DNA of 46,641 nucleotides from positions 1-46,641 of the forward strand of contig NZ_JAGGOL010000050.1 of assembly GCF_018614525.1 (NCBI RefSeq). The letters are read 5' to 3'. The notes beneath the pieces are model-generated. The model ran no database searches. It saw only the letters and a list, made by a program, of their open reading frames with translations, and was not told the origin of the DNA. Positions 7,154 to 14,620 of the stretch are shown here, piece by piece. Made by a program: the position numbers and the translations under genes. Position 1 is the first letter of the stretch; every line of letters starts with the position of its first letter. Source of the stretch: Streptomyces sp. ISL-11. GTDB taxonomy: Bacteria; Actinomycetota; Actinomycetes; Streptomycetales; Streptomycetaceae.

Positions 7154-8356
7154 CTATTTCTCCGCTTCGCCGTGGATTCCCAGACCCGGGAGGATGTCCG
7201 GGAGCAGCGGCGGGATGGTGATGTCCGGCTGCTTGGACTTGCCGCTGTCCTTGCCGCCGTGGCCCTGGCCGACCGGGCCGGAGGTGCCGGGGCTCGGCGG
7301 GGGCGGGAACAGCCCGTTGTCCCCGAACAGGCCCTTGTGGGGGGCGCGCTCGCCCGGGGCCGACGACTGCTGCCGGCCCTGGCCGGCGGAGTGCTTGCCG
7401 TCCGGGACCTCGGCCGAGGGCGGTGGCGCGGACTGGCCCGAGCGCCCTCGGGTGTCCTTGGCGGAGGAGTCGGGGCTGGGCCTGGAGCCGTGCTTGTCCT
7501 CGTCCGTGGGCAGCAGGGAGCGCAGCGGGCCGACCTCGTGGTCTATGGCCGCGAGGACCGAGGTGACGCCGTCGCCCACATCGGCCAGTTGGACCGGCAG
7601 CTTCTCCCGCAGCTGGCTCCAGCCCTCGCGGTGGGACGCGGTGAAGGAGGAGAGACGCTGGATCGGGGCGAGCGAGTGATCGCGCTTGTAGGCGGCGTGC
7701 AGCAGCCGGTGGCCCTCGGAGACGTCGTGCTTCATGCCGCCCAGGGTCTTGCGGATCTCACCCACGGACTCGTGGTCGAGGGGGCCGGACCGGCCGCGCT
7801 CCATCAGGCGCCGCGCCTCGTGCAGCCGGGTCGCGGCCCGGTCGAGGAAGAGGCTGCCGCGGTCGGAGTCGTCGTCGGCCATGCCGAGCTTGAGGTCCTC
7901 CATGCCGCGCTTGAGGCCGTAGAGCGTGTCGCCGGGCAGGGCGTTGGAGCTGGCCGCGGCCACGCCCCCGAACGCGCCCGCCGCCACCCCCACCGTCAGC
8001 CCGCCGGCCGCCAGCCCCTTGGACCAGCGGGAGCGTGGCTTGAGCCGGTGCAGGGCCCGATGGGCACCCCGTCGCACCGGCCGGCTCCCGCGGGGCTCGG
8101 GCACGGCGGCGGAGCCCCCTGCGAACTGGGCCTCCATGGCGGCGATCAACTGCGCCCGCTGCACGGTTTTGACCTCGGGGTCGAGCTCGGGCCTGGGCAG
8201 CCCGCCGATCTCGCTCGCCAGGGCCAGCAGCTTCGCCCGCTCGGTGTTCTCCACCGGTGGGTCCGGCTGCGTGGCCGCCGCGCCCTGGAGTTCCTGGTCC
8301 TCCAGGGCCTGGGCGAAGGCGTTCGCCCGCCGGTGCGCCGAAACGTTCGCGATCAC
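7154..8356 (-). CDS. rsbN: RsbN, membrane anti-sigma factor of sigma-BldN
   Basis: A 400-aa DUF5667-type protein. Residues 1-80 are the cytoplasmic helical region (RANAFAQALED, ERAKLLALASEIG, QRAQLIAAMEAQF) that in the RsbN family binds the sigma factor. One membrane segment follows at about 112-135 (GLAAGGLTVGVAAGAFGG), then a mostly extracytoplasmic, Pro/Ser/Gly-rich C-terminal half. I prefer the GTG at 8354-8356: AGGAGG (8365-8370) is 8 nt upstream of it, whereas a GTG three codons earlier overlaps that ribosome site. It lies directly downstream of bldN in the same orientation, as in other Streptomyces, with its own BldN-type promoter, giving negative feedback. The identification rests on domain layout and position. 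Confidence 0.9.
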   Translation of the reverse strand: MIANVSAHRRANAFAQALEDQELQGAAATQPDPPVENTERAKLLALASEIGGLPRPELDPEVKTVQRAQLIAAMEAQFAGGSAAVPEPRGSRPVRRGAHRALHRLKPRSRWSKGLAAGGLTVGVAAGAFGGVAAASSNALPGDTLYGLKRGMEDLKLGMADDDSDRGSLFLDRAATRLHEARRLMERGRSGPLDHESVGEIRKTLGGMKHDVSEGHRLLHAAYKRDHSLAPIQRLSSFTASHREGWSQLREKLPVQLADVGDGVTSVLAAIDHEVGPLRSLLPTDEDKHGSRPSPDSSAKDTRGRSGQSAPPPSAEVPDGKHSAGQGRQQSSAPGERAPHKGLFGDNGLFPPPPSPGTSGPVGQGHGGKDSGKSKQPDITIPPLLPDILPGLGIHGEAEK

Positions 8357-8487
8357 AGGCGGCACCTCCTCTCGTCATGACGGTCGACTCCCCTGAAGAC
8401 CTGGAGGGTTGCGCGCCTTGAGTGCATCCACTCGTTCGAGTGAGTGGCTGTGGGCATGGCGCGACCGCAGGGAGCCTGCATCCCGCA

Positions 8488-8515
8488 CAACGAGTGGCGC
8501 GGCGGCCGGGTTACG
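8488..8515 (-). promoter_or_regulatory. Sigma-BldN-type promoter of rsbN
   Basis: On the minus strand CGTAAC (8510-8515) and CGTTG (8488-8492) are separated by 17 bp, matching the -35 and -10 elements described for sigma-BldN targets such as bldM and rsbN. The -10 is about 130 nt upstream of the rsbN start. The leader contains a hairpin-forming CACTC-GTTC-GAGTG (8429-8442). Confidence 0.72.
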
Positions 8516-8560
8516 CGCCCCGGGCGATGTCACCGCTCGTGAGTGAACGACCGCCCGGCG

Positions 8561-9343
8561 TCATCGCGCGTCGTCGGGGAGCAGGCGGGCCAGGGTGCGG
8601 ACGGCGCGGTACTGGAGGGTCTTGATCGCGCCCTCGTTCTTGCCCATGACGCGGGCCGTCTCGGCGACCGAGAGGCCCTGGAGGAAGCGCAGGGTGACGC
8701 ACTCCTGCTGCTGGGGGTTGAGCTTGCGGACCGCCTCCAGAAGGGCGGCGTTGGAGAGGGACTCCAGGACGGAGTCCTCCGGGCTGCGCTCGACCTCGTT
8801 GGCGTCGAGCATTTCGCCGGTGGTCACTTCGAGCCGGAATCTTGACGACTTGAAGTGGTCGGCGACCAGATTGCGGGCGATGGTGACCAGCCAGGCTCCG
8901 AAGTCGCGGCCCTGCCAGGTGAAGGTGCCGATCCGGCGCAGGGCGCGCAGGAACGTCTCACTGGTGAGGTCCTCGGCGGTGGCCCGGCCGCCCACGCGGT
9001 AGTAGATGTAGCGGTAGACCGTGTCGGCGTACTGGTCGTAGAGACGGCCGAACGCCTCGGCCTCGCCGGCCTGGGCGCGCTCGACCAGGTCCAGCATGCG
9101 GGCGCTGTCGCTGTCGGCGCTCGGGCGGCGGGTCGTAGTGGACGTACCGGCGCCGGCGCCGCGGCGGGCGCGTCTGCCGACCGCCGCGGTGCCCTCCGCG
9201 AGGGCGTAGCAGGGGCCGGCGGGGACGGGTGTGGCGAAGGCAGGGACGGCGTACGCGGTGGGGACGAAGCCGCGCAGACGGTCGAGGACCGTTGCGCGCA
9301 GCGTAGCCAGGCCCGAGGCGTCAACCCCGACGTGTGGGTACAC
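8561..9343 (-). CDS. bldN: BldN, developmental ECF sigma factor (pro-sigma form)
   Basis: A 260-aa ECF sigma factor. Residues 1 to about 86 are a non-sigma extension (YPHVGVDASGLATLR..., then a Ser/Thr/Arg-rich linker); in S. coelicolor this extension is removed by proteolysis. Region 2 spans about 96-165 (AEAFGRLYDQYADTVYRYIY, then AEDLTSETFLRALRR and WLVTIARNLVADH), and region 4 about 200-255 (LNPQQQECVTLRFLQGLSV, then AETARVMGKNEGAIKTLQYR). GTG at 9341-9343 is the start, with GGGAG 4 nt upstream. BldN drives aerial-hypha genes (bldM, chaplins, rodlins) and is restrained by RsbN, encoded next. The 450-bp upstream gap holds its control region. Confidence 0.96.
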   Translation of the reverse strand: MYPHVGVDASGLATLRATVLDRLRGFVPTAYAVPAFATPVPAGPCYALAEGTAAVGRRARRGAGAGTSTTTRRPSADSDSARMLDLVERAQAGEAEAFGRLYDQYADTVYRYIYYRVGGRATAEDLTSETFLRALRRIGTFTWQGRDFGAWLVTIARNLVADHFKSSRFRLEVTTGEMLDANEVERSPEDSVLESLSNAALLEAVRKLNPQQQECVTLRFLQGLSVAETARVMGKNEGAIKTLQYRAVRTLARLLPDDAR

Positions 9344-9793
9344 GGGACTCCCAGAGGCAGAGCTTCCATCACGTGCAGTACGGAACCGTTCACTCGTCGT
9401 AGGGACAAGGGGGTACCGGTTTGCGTCTGAGGAGAATAACGCTTCGTACAGGCGACGCTACACCGAGTTGCTCAAATCATCGTTTCCGTTCGATCTCTTA
9501 CCGCTTGGGGATCGATCAAATATCGAACCATGGAAGGGAGTTGACCGGATTTGGCGAGGGTGTGGCCGAATGGGCAGCGTGTTGTGGCAATCCGGACGGG
9601 CGAGGACTGAGCGCTGCTGTGTGAGGGTATGACGACAGGATTGCCTGAGGGTGACGAGTGGTTACTCATCGTCGCCGACACGCCGAAGCGCCGTCGCTCT
9701 CCGGTGGCGGGATGTGAGCGCCCGGCGTTGACGCCGTCCGGAGCGACGCGGGGCGGCTCCGCCGCCCGCGCGCGGGGTGTGGCGGCCCCGGCG
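9344..9793. other. bldN upstream intergenic region
   Basis: This is a 450-bp gap between the bldN start and the stop of the HAD gene. The bldN-proximal 250 bp are clearly more AT-rich than the genes (runs such as TCAAATATCGAA near 9515), as expected for a regulated developmental promoter. I cannot place a convincing -10/-35 pair or an AdpA site. The distal part (9700-9793) is GC-rich with short hairpins (GGCGG-CTC-CGCC) that may end the HAD transcript. Confidence 0.6.
9390..9402. promoter_or_regulatory. Candidate BldD-like half-conserved box upstream of bldN
   Basis: TCACTCGTCGTAG, 47 bp before the bldN start, matches about two thirds of the BldD consensus (TNACNC-W-GNGTNA) on either strand. 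BldD is a known repressor of bldN in S. coelicolor; this exact position is inference. Confidence 0.35.
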
Positions 9794-10741
9794 TCAGCGC
9801 CGCCGGCGGCGCAGGGCGATCGCCGCTGCCGTACCGCCCGCCAGCGCGCCCACGCCGGCCGCCGCGGGGATGCCGACCCGGGCCGCCTTGCGGCCCGTAC
9901 GGTAGTCGCGCAGCCGCCAGCCGTGTTCGCGGGCGTACTTGCGCAGGCGGCCGTCGGGGTTGACGGCGTAGGGGTAGCCGACGATCGACAGCATGGGGAT
10001 GTCGTTGGCGGAGTCGCTGTAGGCCGCGCAGCGCGAGAGGTCCAGGCCCTCGGCCGCGGCCAGCGCGCGCACCGCCTCGGCCTTCGCCGGGCCGTGCAGC
10101 GGCTCGCCGACCAGCTTGCCCGTGTAGACGCCGCCGATGGACTCGGCGACCGTGCCCAGCGCGCCGGTCAGGCCGAGGCGGCGGGCGATGATCGTCGCGG
10201 TCTCCACGGGAGCGGCGGTGACCAGCCAGACCTTCTGGCCCGCGTCCAGGTGGGCCTGGGCCAGCGCCCGGGTGCCCGGCCAGATCCGCTCGGCCATGTA
10301 CTCGTCGTAGATCTCCTCGCCGATGGTCATCAGCTCGGAGACGCGGTGGCCCTGGACGATCGACAGGGCGCTGTCGCGCGCGTCCTGCATGTGCTCGGGG
10401 TCCTCGACGCCCGCCAGCCGGAACCACATCTGCTGCCAGGCGAAGCGCGCCAGCTCGCGCTTCCGGAAGAAGCGGCGCTTGTAGAGGCCACGGCCGAAGT
10501 GGAAGAGGGAGGCGCCCTGCATCACGGTGTTGTCGAGATCGAAGAAGGCCGCGGCCCGGACGTCGCCGACGACCGGGAACTCCGGCTCCGTCGGGGCCGC
10601 CGCGGGCGCCTCGGCGAGGGTCTCCACCTCGGCGTTCTCCAGCGCGGACTTGCGGGCTGCCTCCGCCGCGGCCTCGCCTGCCAGCACGCTGCGTGCCGTG
10701 GCTGAGCGCCTGCGCGGAGTGATCCATCCCAGTGCGGCCAT
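9794..10741 (-). CDS. HAD-IB family phosphatase with C-terminal membrane anchor (SerB1-like)
   Basis: This 315-aa protein carries AAFFDLDNTVM (HAD motif I, DxDxT), VWLVTAAP (motif II), HGPAKAEAV (motif III Lys) and YSDSANDIPML (motif IV), the pattern of the HAD-IB / phosphoserine phosphatase-like family. A C-terminal hydrophobic stretch (GIPAAAGVGALAGGTAAAIAL) followed by RRRRR suggests a membrane tail. It starts at ATG 10741; a TATGCT -10-like element lies 9 nt upstream, consistent with a leaderless transcript. The longer ATG at 10804 would add residues unlike the family. Its position beside the glutaredoxin-like gene and the hem operon matches mycobacterial serB1 (from memory). Substrate not determined. 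Confidence 0.87.
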   Translation of the reverse strand: MAALGWITPRRRSATARSVLAGEAAAEAARKSALENAEVETLAEAPAAAPTEPEFPVVGDVRAAAFFDLDNTVMQGASLFHFGRGLYKRRFFRKRELARFAWQQMWFRLAGVEDPEHMQDARDSALSIVQGHRVSELMTIGEEIYDEYMAERIWPGTRALAQAHLDAGQKVWLVTAAPVETATIIARRLGLTGALGTVAESIGGVYTGKLVGEPLHGPAKAEAVRALAAAEGLDLSRCAAYSDSANDIPMLSIVGYPYAVNPDGRLRKYAREHGWRLRDYRTGRKAARVGIPAAAGVGALAGGTAAAIALRRRRR

Positions 10742-10833
10742 GCCGCGAGCATAGCCAGTTTGTTCGGGGTAACCGGAGCCGGGACGATTCTGTGGCGTGA
10801 ACATCCCGCAACGGTCCGGTCACTCCCCGCGTG

Positions 10834-11112
10834 TCACCCGCCGAGCGCCCGGCGCAGCCGCGCCGGATCCACCCGCCAGAAATCGTGCTGCGCGCCGTCG
10901 ACGAGGATCACCGGGATCTGCTCCCAGTACTTGCGGTGGAGCTCCTCGTCCTGGGTGATGTCCTTCTTCTCCCAGCGGGCGCCCAGCTCGCCGCAGACCT
11001 CGGCGATGACGGCCTCGGCGTCGTCGCACAGGTGGCAGCCGGGCTTGCCGATCAGCGTGACCGTGCTGTCGGCGGGGTTCTTACGGGCGCGACGGCCCAG
11101 CAGCGGGGTCAT
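10834..11112 (-). CDS. Glutaredoxin-like thiol protein
   Basis: A 92-aa single-domain thioredoxin-fold protein (DUF836/glutaredoxin-like). VTLIGKPGCHLCDDAEAVI carries the CxxC redox pair, and IPVILVDGAQHDFWRV holds the cis-Pro. ATG 11112 is used; the open frame upstream of it is noise. It diverges from rex and is a conserved neighbour of hemA in actinobacteria. A role in thiol redox is likely; a partner is unknown. Confidence 0.87.
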   Translation of the reverse strand: MTPLLGRRARKNPADSTVTLIGKPGCHLCDDAEAVIAEVCGELGARWEKKDITQDEELHRKYWEQIPVILVDGAQHDFWRVDPARLRRALGG

Positions 11113-11460
11113 GCCGCCATTGTGCCGCTCCCGCGGCCGGGGCTCGAACGTCCTGAATGGATGCCTGAGTCGACTACCATCATGTGGCGATTTGTTGGTG
11201 TCCGGGGGTATGGCGACAGGAAGTGAGGGCGCATGTCCGCGTCGGCGCGTCCCTGGTGTCGCCATGACCCGTACGGCGGTCGCGGCGGTGCGGCCGATGG
11301 TTCCCGGATCGGGGCGAAACACCGCGTGACGCCCGTCACTTTGCCCGGACAAAGCGGACACCATCTTTGTGCACGCGTTCACAAAGGCATAGCCTGCGTT
11401 CGACGGGGCGGTCCTGGGACGAGGCGCCGCCCGCAGCCCCGCTCTACCCGCAGGAGCACC
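11113..11460. other. rex / glutaredoxin divergent control region
   Basis: A 348-bp gap. It holds the Rex operator at 11366-11385, a weaker palindrome GTGAC-N4-GTCAC at 11326-11339, and a more AT-rich patch near 11179-11200 (ATCATGTGGCGATTTGTTGG). I see no gene in it. Confidence 0.6.
11366..11385. promoter_or_regulatory. Rex operator (ROP)
   Basis: TTTGTGCACGCGTTCACAAA matches the Rex operator consensus TTGTGAAN4TTCACAA at all but one or two positions and is symmetric at its ends. It lies 76 bp before the rex start. Rex binds when NADH is low and is displaced by NADH, so the rex-hem operon is autoregulated by redox state, as established in S. coelicolor. Confidence 0.93.
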
Positions 11461-12225
11461 GTGGCAACTGGCCGAACTCACCGACCGGCGACCCGAAGCC
11501 GAGGGATTCCCGAGGCCACCGTCGCCCGGCTACCGCTGTATCTGCGTGCACTGACCGCGCTCTCCGAGCGCTCGGTGCCCACGGTCTCCTCCGAGGAACT
11601 CGCGACCGCGGCGGGCGTCAACTCCGCCAAGCTCCGCAAGGACTTCAGCTACCTCGGCTCGTACGGCACCCGCGGTGTCGGCTACGACGTCGAGTACCTC
11701 GTCTACCAGATCTCCCGTGAGCTCGGCCTGACCCAGGACTGGCCGGTCGTCATCGTCGGCATCGGCAACCTCGGCGCGGCGCTCGCCAACTACGGCGGCT
11801 TCGCCTCCCGCGGTTTCCGCGTCGCGGCCCTGATCGACGCCGACCCCGCGATGGCCGGCAAGCCGGTCGCCGGGCTGCCCGTGCGCCACACCGACGAGCT
11901 CGAAACGATCATCACCGACAACGGGGTGTCCATCGGCGTCATCGCCACCCCCGCCGGCGCCGCCCAGCAGGTCTGCGACCGCCTCGTCGCCGCCGGGGTC
12001 ACCTCGATCCTCAACTTCGCGCCCACCGTCCTCTCCGTGCCCGAGGGCGTGGACGTGCGCAAGGTCGATCTCTCCATCGAGCTGCAGATCCTCGCCTTCC
12101 ACGAGCAGCGCAAGGCCGGCGAGGACACCACGACCACCACCGCCACCCCGCCCCGCGTGGCCCGCGCCGCCGCCGGCGGCAGGAAGGGTCCGGACGGGGA
12201 TGTCCCCGCCGTGATGCCGGCATGA
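11461..12225 (+). CDS. rex: Rex, redox-sensing transcriptional repressor
   Basis: A 254-aa protein. The N-terminal winged helix (ARLPLYLRALTALSER, SSEELATAAGVNSAKLRKDF, SYLGSYGTRGVGYDVEYL) binds DNA; a Rossmann domain (VVIVGIGNLGAALANYGGF, then AALIDADP) senses NADH/NAD+; the C-terminal swap helix (DLSIELQILAFHEQ) closes the dimer. GTG 11461 is chosen because AGGAG (11452-11456) is 4 nt upstream; the frame is open further left but has no ribosome site. The last ~35 residues are a Thr/Ala/Pro/Gly tail. It is the first gene of rex-hemACDB, and its stop overlaps hemA by 4 nt. Confidence 0.96.
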   Translation: MATGRTHRPATRSRGIPEATVARLPLYLRALTALSERSVPTVSSEELATAAGVNSAKLRKDFSYLGSYGTRGVGYDVEYLVYQISRELGLTQDWPVVIVGIGNLGAALANYGGFASRGFRVAALIDADPAMAGKPVAGLPVRHTDELETIITDNGVSIGVIATPAGAAQQVCDRLVAAGVTSILNFAPTVLSVPEGVDVRKVDLSIELQILAFHEQRKAGEDTTTTTATPPRVARAAAGGRKGPDGDVPAVMPA

Positions 12226-13655
12226 GCCTCCTCGTCGTCGGACTGAGCCACCGCAGCGCGCCGGTGAGCGTGCTGGAGCGGGCCGCCCTGGCCCGTGACA
12301 CCCAGGCCAAGCTCGTCCAGGACGCCCTCGCGGCGGAACCCGCCACCGAGGCGACGGTGCTCGCCACGTGCAACCGCATCGAGCTCTACGCCGACGTGGA
12401 CAAGTTCCACGCCGGTGTCGCCGAGCTGTCCACGCTGCTCGCGCGGCACTCGGGCGTCGGCCTCGACGAGCTGACCCCTTATCTCTACGTGCACTACGAG
12501 GACCGCGCCGTCCACCACCTGTTCTCGGTGGCCTGCGGCCTGGACTCCATGGTCGTCGGCGAGGGCCAGATCCTCGGCCAGATCAAGGACGCCCTCGCGC
12601 TCGGCCAGGAGCTGCACACCGCCGGCCGGCTGCTGAACGACCTCTTCCAGCAGGCCCTGCGGGTCGGCAAGCGCGCCCACAGCGAGACCGGCATCGACAA
12701 GGCCGGCCAGTCCCTGGTGACCTTCGGCCTGGAGCAGCTCGCCGACGGCGCCCCGGTCACCGACTGGGCGGCGGGCAAGCGCGCCCTCGTCATCGGCGCG
12801 GGCTCCATGTCCTCGCTCGCCGCGGCCACGCTCGCGCGCGCGGGCGTGGCGCACATCGCCATCGCCAACCGCACCCTGGAGCGGGCCCGGCGGCTGGCGG
12901 GCATCCTCACCGAGGCGGGCGGCCCCGGCACCGCCGGCTTCACCGCCGAGGCCGTGGAGATGACCGCCCTCGCCGGCGAGCTCGCCCGCGCGGACGTCGT
13001 CGTCTCCTGCACGGGCGCGACCGGACTGGTCCTGACGGCCGACGCCGTACGGGGCGCCCTCGCGGCCCGTACCGCCGACGCCCCCGCCGTCCCCCGCCAG
13101 AGCGCCGGCGACCCGCTCGCCGTGCCGGCCCGTACCGCCGTCGCCCTCGCGCTCCTCGACCTCGCGATGCCCCGCGACATCGACGCCGCCGCGCACCGCG
13201 TCGAGGGTGCCCGGCTCGTCGACATCGAATCGCTCGCCGAGGCGTCCGCCGACGCGCCCATGGCCGCCGATGTCGACCAGGTGCGCGCCATCGTCTCCGA
13301 CGAGGTCGCCGCCTTCGGCGCCGCGCAGCGGGCCGCGCACATCACCCCCACCGTGGTCGCCCTGCGCACCATGGCCGCGGACGTCGTCGCGAGCGAGATC
13401 GCCCGGCTCGACGGCCGCCTCCCCGACCTCGACGACAAGCAGCGCGCGGAGATCACCCAGACCGTGCGCCGCGTCGTCGACAAGCTCCTGCACGCGCCGA
13501 CCGTGCGCGTCAAGGAGCTGGCCTCCACCCCGGGCGGCGCCGGCTACGCCGACGCGCTCCGTGAGCTCTTCGATCTCGACCCGCAGGCGGTGGCCGCCGT
13601 CAGCAGGGCCGATTCGCGGGCCGACACGTACAACTCAGCACGGGAGCCAGCATGA
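12222..13655 (+). CDS. hemA: Glutamyl-tRNA reductase
   Basis: This 477-aa enzyme reduces glutamyl-tRNA(Glu) to glutamate-1-semialdehyde, the first committed step of C5-pathway heme synthesis. The N-terminal catalytic domain begins VVGLSHRSAPVSVLER; the active-site Cys is residue 50 in VLATCNRIELYAD. The NADPH-binding domain has ALVIGAGSMSSLAAATLARAG, followed by IANRTLERA. A helical dimerisation domain ends the protein. A Pro/Ala-rich insertion lies near residues 280-300. The ATG overlaps the rex stop (ATGA), so translation is probably coupled. The product is converted by HemL, encoded at 27150 in this window. Confidence 0.96.
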   Translation: MSLLVVGLSHRSAPVSVLERAALARDTQAKLVQDALAAEPATEATVLATCNRIELYADVDKFHAGVAELSTLLARHSGVGLDELTPYLYVHYEDRAVHHLFSVACGLDSMVVGEGQILGQIKDALALGQELHTAGRLLNDLFQQALRVGKRAHSETGIDKAGQSLVTFGLEQLADGAPVTDWAAGKRALVIGAGSMSSLAAATLARAGVAHIAIANRTLERARRLAGILTEAGGPGTAGFTAEAVEMTALAGELARADVVVSCTGATGLVLTADAVRGALAARTADAPAVPRQSAGDPLAVPARTAVALALLDLAMPRDIDAAAHRVEGARLVDIESLAEASADAPMAADVDQVRAIVSDEVAAFGAAQRAAHITPTVVALRTMAADVVASEIARLDGRLPDLDDKQRAEITQTVRRVVDKLLHAPTVRVKELASTPGGAGYADALRELFDLDPQAVAAVSRADSRADTYNSAREPA

Positions 13656-14620
13656 ACGACATCCCTTCGCGGCCGCTGCGCCTGGGGACGCGGCGCAGCA
13701 AGCTCGCCATGGCCCAGTCCGGCCAGGTCGCCGAGGCGGTGCGGCAGCTGACCGGCCGCCCGGTGGAGCTGGTCGAGATCACCACGTACGGCGATGTCTC
13801 GCGGGAGTCCCTCGCGCAGATCGGCGGCACCGGCGTCTTCGTCTCCGCGCTGCGCGACGCGCTGCTCGCGGACGAGATCGACCTCGCCGTGCACTCCCTC
13901 AAGGACCTGCCGACCGCGCAGCCGGACGACCTCGTCCTGGCCGCGATCCCGGTCCGCGAGGACCCGCGCGACGCCCTGATCGCCCGCGACGGCCTGACCT
14001 TCGAGAACCTGCCGGCAGGCGCCCGCGTCGGGACCGGTTCGCCGCGCCGCATGGCGCAGCTCAACGCGTGGGCGCGGGCGCTCGGCCTCGACATCGAGAC
14101 CGTGCCGATCCGCGGCAACGTCGACACCCGCATCGGCTATGTCACCGACGGCGAGCTGGATGCCGTCGTGCTGGCCGCCGCCGGTCTCAGCCGTATCGGG
14201 CGGCTCGGGGACGTCACACAGTTCCTGGAGCCCGACGTAGTTTTGCCCGCCCCCGGTCAGGGGGCCCTGGCGGTCGAATGCGCGGCGACCAACGCGCAGC
14301 TCGTCGCCCGGCTCGCCGAGCTCGACGACCCGTTCACACGGGTCGCCGTGACCGCCGAGCGTTCCCTGCTCGCCGCCCTGGAGGCCGGCTGCTCCGCACC
14401 TGTGGGTGCGTTGGCCGACCTGTTGGCCGACGGGCAGGTTGTCACCGAAATGCGCCTGCGCGGCGTCGTCGGCTCGACCGACGGCCAGACGCTGGTGCAG
14501 CTGTCCACCACCGGCCCCGTGCCGTCGTCCAGCGAGGAGGCCGTGGCCCTGGGCCGCGAACTCGCCGCAGCGATGCTCGACAAGGGAGCGGCCGGTCTTA
14601 TGGGGGAGCGAGCACTTTGA
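13652..14620 (+). CDS. hemC: Porphobilinogen deaminase (hydroxymethylbilane synthase)
   Basis: This 322-aa enzyme joins four porphobilinogens into hydroxymethylbilane. LRLGTRRSKLAMAQ opens the protein, HSLKDLPT and IPVREDPRDALI follow, GTGSPRRMAQL carries the substrate-binding arginines, and Cys247 in LEAGCSAPVGA holds the dipyrromethane cofactor. It overlaps hemA by 4 nt (ATGA) and hemD by 4 nt (TTGA). Confidence 0.96.
   Translation: MNDIPSRPLRLGTRRSKLAMAQSGQVAEAVRQLTGRPVELVEITTYGDVSRESLAQIGGTGVFVSALRDALLADEIDLAVHSLKDLPTAQPDDLVLAAIPVREDPRDALIARDGLTFENLPAGARVGTGSPRRMAQLNAWARALGLDIETVPIRGNVDTRIGYVTDGELDAVVLAAAGLSRIGRLGDVTQFLEPDVVLPAPGQGALAVECAATNAQLVARLAELDDPFTRVAVTAERSLLAALEAGCSAPVGALADLLADGQVVTEMRLRGVVGSTDGQTLVQLSTTGPVPSSSEEAVALGRELAAAMLDKGAAGLMGERAL

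Noticed and set aside
8530..8542. TCAC-N5-GTGA between bldN and rsbN as a possible BldD site
   Set aside because: Matches only about six of nine consensus positions and lies away from the BldN-type promoter.
9472..9681. 69-codon minus-strand frame in the bldN upstream region
   Set aside because: No ribosome site, unusual His/Ser/Pro composition, and it would occupy the bldN control region; not supported.
9629..10705. A long plus-strand open frame starting MTTGLPEGDEWLLIVADT with a TTA codon
   Set aside because: After about 25 residues it becomes Arg/Ala/Gly-rich and runs entirely antisense to the HAD-IB gene; no ribosome site. It is a GC-skew shadow.
11326..11339. GTGAC-N4-GTCAC palindrome near the Rex operator
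   Set aside because: Short, does not fit Rex or BldD consensus, and is separated from the recognised operator; listed only as part of the intergenic note.
13207..14616. Apparent long N-terminal extension of the hemD frame through hemA and hemC
   Set aside because: The frame is open but Arg/Pro-rich and without motifs; TTG 14617 has a ribosome site and a stop/start overlap.
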